A DNA stretch of 64,000 bases, taken from contig CM046350.1 of assembly GCA_025403435.1 (NCBI GenBank), positions 17,457,274-17,521,273 of the forward strand, read 5' to 3'. Numbering within the stretch: position 1 is the stretch's first letter; each line of letters starts with the position of its first letter. The position numbers were made by a program, and so were the translations under genes. This DNA comes from Artocarpus heterophyllus (lineage: Eukaryota > Streptophyta > Magnoliopsida > Rosales > Moraceae). The notes under the pieces are model-generated. The model ran no database searches, was not told the origin of the DNA, and was given only the letters and a program-made list of their open reading frames with translations. Below are positions 60,817 through 64,000 of the stretch, piece by piece.

Positions 60817-60971
60817 CTAACAACTGCTATACCGCCATCTATTCTTGCAGCTATATATGAGTCGAAGTTGGGAAGCCCATTTTGCGTTTCCTTCATCATT
60901 GGCACGAGTTCGTAATGTTGTTGCAGCTTGAACTCGGTCGCGAAGATGACCGGCAGAGATGATTGTTTGGA
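60810..60971 (-). pseudogene. Possible orphan terminal coding exon, unknown protein
   Basis: On the minus strand, 53 codons run open from a splice-acceptor-like cacgttag (60972-60979) to a TGA at 60810-60812. The translation has mixed, protein-like composition (KLQQHYELVPMMKETQNGLP then FDSYIAARIDGGIAVV) and the DNA is GC-richer than its surroundings. No upstream exons with comparable coding character are seen in the remaining 3 kb, so it may be the last exon of a gene with distant exons or a gene fragment. I do not recognise the family. A different phase is also open (60817-61026) but its composition looks less natural. Confidence 0.3.
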
Positions 60972-61868
60972 CTAACGTGTTTTCTATTTTTTTTTTTTTA
61001 TCAAGTGTATCATAACTACATAACATAAAACGACCAAATTAGTAGCAAAATCACGTGACTAGATTGATGTTTCTTGTGCTTTGGTTCCCAAAGTTCATTT
61101 TGGTGATGATCCAAACCAAATGGAATGTTTGCATATTTTCCCTACACGTTTGGTGAAAAAATAGGTCTTGGGTTTTGCTCATACTCTAAAGTTGTTTCAC
61201 CTTTGGCCTTTGATCTGGCGAGGTTGTCCCTGGAAAAAAATGGTTGGAGCCAAGCCTCTAGTCAGACCTCTGCTTTAAAGCTACTCAATGGGGGCTGTTT
61301 TTATGCAATTAAAATTAACCTTTTTCAGTAAGTTAAATATGAAGTTTGATAGTTTATTTATTTATGTCTTATTCAATTAATCCACTCCCAACCAATGGAA
61401 TTGTTCGAGGTCCTTGATCTAATGCAATACTTAAATTGTTTTAATTGCCTCTTTTTTTTTTTTTTTTTTTTTACTTTTTTGTTCTTTCAAGTGAAATTTG
61501 ATATTTCATTCCACTTTCAAAAACTAGAAAAAAAGAAGAAGAAACAAATAAAAAAGAAACCAATTAGGCATGCGCCCACTTAAGGAATGGCCAAAGCTGA
61601 AGCTAACCAGCAATATAAAAAAGTAGAAAAAAAAAATTGTTTAGAGTATAATTCAAGACCCTTTGTAAGCCAATATAAAGGCTTTTCATCAGCGTTTATG
61701 CATGGCAAAACAATAAATGAAGTCAATCAACTTTGTTGGAAAATATTCTAACAATTCAAATTTGATGAGAAAAAAAATATAGTAACAAAATTTATTTAAG
61801 TCAAAATTTTTTAGTTTAAACTAATATTTTCAAATAGGCTTTAAGCAATTAAGATGTTTAATTTTAGA
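60972..61868. other. Intergenic DNA, no gene seen
   Basis: A T homopolymer (61451-61472) and A/GAA-rich stretches. The 68-codon plus-strand frame at 61125-61331 has no recognisable domain. Confidence 0.45.
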
Positions 61869-62000
61869 GTGTTTAAAAGCTAAATTTTAACATAAAAATT
61901 TTACTTGTTACAGTAAAAAAAAACTCTCATATATTACGATGTAAAACATTTTTATATTTAAATTTTAAGTTCAAAGTTTTAAATTAATGTCTCAAACACT
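61869..62000. mobile_element. Small hAT-like MITE, dispersed family
   Basis: Left gtgtttaaaagctaaatttt and right (other strand) agtgtttgagacattaattt are inverted. The core is ttacagtaaaaaaaaactct and tatattacgatgtaaaacat. Confidence 0.45.
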
Positions 62001-64000
62001 TTTTACCTTTTAGTGCAACGATCAATATCGAATATTTGAACAGCCAAATTCAAAAAGTGATCAACATAGCAACCCCGTGATTTATCTGTCTAATTGCGCG
62101 TCCGTTTGTTGCGGCCTTAATGCAGGATTCACCATAGGAGCTAAGAAACAAATACACAATTAGGGCCGCTAATTTTTCGGTAACAAACAAAAATTCACCA
62201 CCGATTTTTCAATAATTGCTTAAACCTGAGGCTCTAATCTTGCCACGTCTACCTTTGTTCAATTGCTGACGTGGCAACACGGAATCCGTCCGATGCATAT
62301 AACAAGGTTTTAGGATGAGAAATGCAATGGCGCACATTTTTCCTTTTGGCGGAAGAAACATGGGCATATTCAGCGTACTACAACTTTCTTAATGGGTGAA
62401 CCTAATTAAGATTCTCCTAGTATTGAGTTCAACTCCGTCTAAGATTCATAATCCATTTCTACTTTAATATGTCTTTTGTTTTTTAAAGTTTATTGAACAT
62501 CTATCATTTATAGTCGGTTTCACAATATAGTTTGAATAAAAAATTTAAACCTAAAATACTATAGCATTTTAAATTGTATAAAAGAAAACATTATACTAAA
62601 ATTGGTTTGAACTACAAATTTTTTGTTTAAATTATGTTTTTAAACAAGCTTTTATCTGACCCCGTATTATTTCATGAAGTTTTGGTTTCTTTATACGCAC
62701 AATTTTATACAGTTTAATTCGCATATTTTGCAATGGCTCGTTAACTTTCTAGTGTCTTTTAACATGATCGTCTGGTAAGCAATTATTGAAAAATTGGCAT
62801 TTTCGTCTATATTTTTTACAATATTTTTTTTTATTTTTGAAATACCGATATAGAAATAAGGTGTCGTATCTTTTTCGTAGAATATCTAAAAATTTCTCTT
62901 AAAATTTCCTCAGATATAGTATTTTGACGGAAATATCTATTTCCCGATATTTCCATGAAAACTGTTGTGTAAAATGATAAAATATCCAAAAATTTTATGA
63001 AATGTCCATGAAAACATTGGTAAAAAAAATAAAATATTGAAACTTTATATATATTTTAAATGACTTTGAAATATAAAATTTAAGTTATTTTTATTCATTT
63101 TTTATATAATATTTCATAAATTTACTTTTCAATATTATAAATCTAAATTTTAATTTATTCTATGCACTAGGACATCTGATTCAATATATCAAATCCAATC
63201 TTAGAGTTACTAACAATCACGATAGACCTTTAGTTTCTTTCGAAAGCATCCTCCAAAGCTTTTTTTGTATTGTTTCTTCTTTCTCTGTGACTTTACCAAT
63301 TTTATTCTTTTTCTGGGAAGCTTCTAGAACCTCCTAGAAGTTCTTTTTGGTATTGATATGTTCTTATCTTGTGTAAACTATAGATGTAAAATACTTATAT
63401 TAGTTGACTTTTAACTAATTTACTCAATTTGAGATCGCATGATTATCATTTATTATATTATGATTATTTTTTACCATTTATATTCATCATATACTTAGTA
63501 ATTTGGTTGAAAAGTTCATTTAAACTATGTATTATAAACAATTTTAGAGTTTCTTGAAGTTTCATTCAAAAATAAAGTAGTTTAAGATGATTTTCTGTAT
63601 TGTACATCAATTTTCACTTATATTTATATTTTTATTTAAGTTTTGATATTTCCTTCAATATTCATATTTTCATCTTGCTTATGAGTATTATGTACGTAGG
63701 GTAGTACTCGTCCCTTTTGAGTTTTGCTCTTGCTTTGATCAGCTGAGAAAAAATAGTGATACAAATTAAAGAACAACATAAAAAAATATGAAAACGACCG
63801 CATAACTTCCAACATATAAAATCTATATGCAGATAACGTCCACAACAGCACATGGGTCCAAGGGATTCTGTCCATAAGAAAATTAAAAAAAAAAAAAAAG
63901 AAAGTAAATTATCCCACTACTTCTAGCCGCCTAAAAAAAACTCGAGCTATAACGATATAGAGCTTTGTGACAATTACCTGTACACAACTTGTAAACTAAG
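62001..64000. other. Intergenic DNA, no gene seen
   Basis: 62790-63060 has repeated gatatttc / aaaatatc words of a type seen in old plant repeats. 63636-63875 has open minus-strand frames without a recognisable domain. An A run lies at 63883-63899. Nothing reaches the window end as a recognisable partial gene. Confidence 0.45.

Overview
The window looks like nuclear DNA of a flowering plant, most likely a eudicot. It is strongly AT-rich and full of plant-type transposable elements. The only two convincing intact genes are plant genes: a PADRE/DUF4228 protein (18247-18855, minus) and the peroxisomal PTS2 receptor PEX7 (55093-56055, plus). Both are short, intronless, and sit in GC-rich islands. 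The species cannot be fixed from this sequence alone.

Layout. 1-12.2 kb is gene-poor DNA with a decayed hAT-type reading frame (about 1.55 kb), two MITE-like elements (3302-3985, 5529-5948), a GC-rich island with repeated gtcgcga words (about 6.28-7.0 kb), and what reads like an LTR remnant on the minus strand (10.88-11.95 kb). 12.2-14.8 kb is a 5'-truncated hAT transposon whose transposase is broken but still shows its 3' exons. 18.2-19.7 kb is the PADRE gene with a TATA box, a pyrimidine-rich leader and G-box/ABRE motifs upstream. 21.8-35.4 kb is one old, gene-less LTR retroelement (LARD-like, tRNA-Asp-type primer site). Two further solo LTRs lie inside it (26040-28612 and 28779-32885), each with a perfect 5-bp target duplication. 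36.0-39.2 kb holds a decayed Ty3/gypsy protease region, a hAT MITE with GGCCC-rich ends, and a TRIM-like mini-retroelement. 42.5-47.7 kb is a long-TIR DNA element; a 3.6-kb solo LTR has split one of its open reading frames. 49.1-52.1 kb is another LTR-like segment. 54.9-56.3 kb is PEX7 with a GA-rich leader. 59.0-60.0 kb is a LINE 3' remnant (zf-RVT plus RNase H-like region), followed by small inverted-repeat elements and a possible orphan coding exon at 60810-60971.

The two real genes are unrelated and show no shared pathway. The window is mainly a record of nested and decayed transposition between widely spaced genes. I found no operon-like or defence-like system. The most unusual items are the nested retroelements, the reading frame split by a solo LTR, a dispersed small MITE family, and the orphan exon. 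Boundaries without a matched target duplication are approximate, and no alignment or database search was run.
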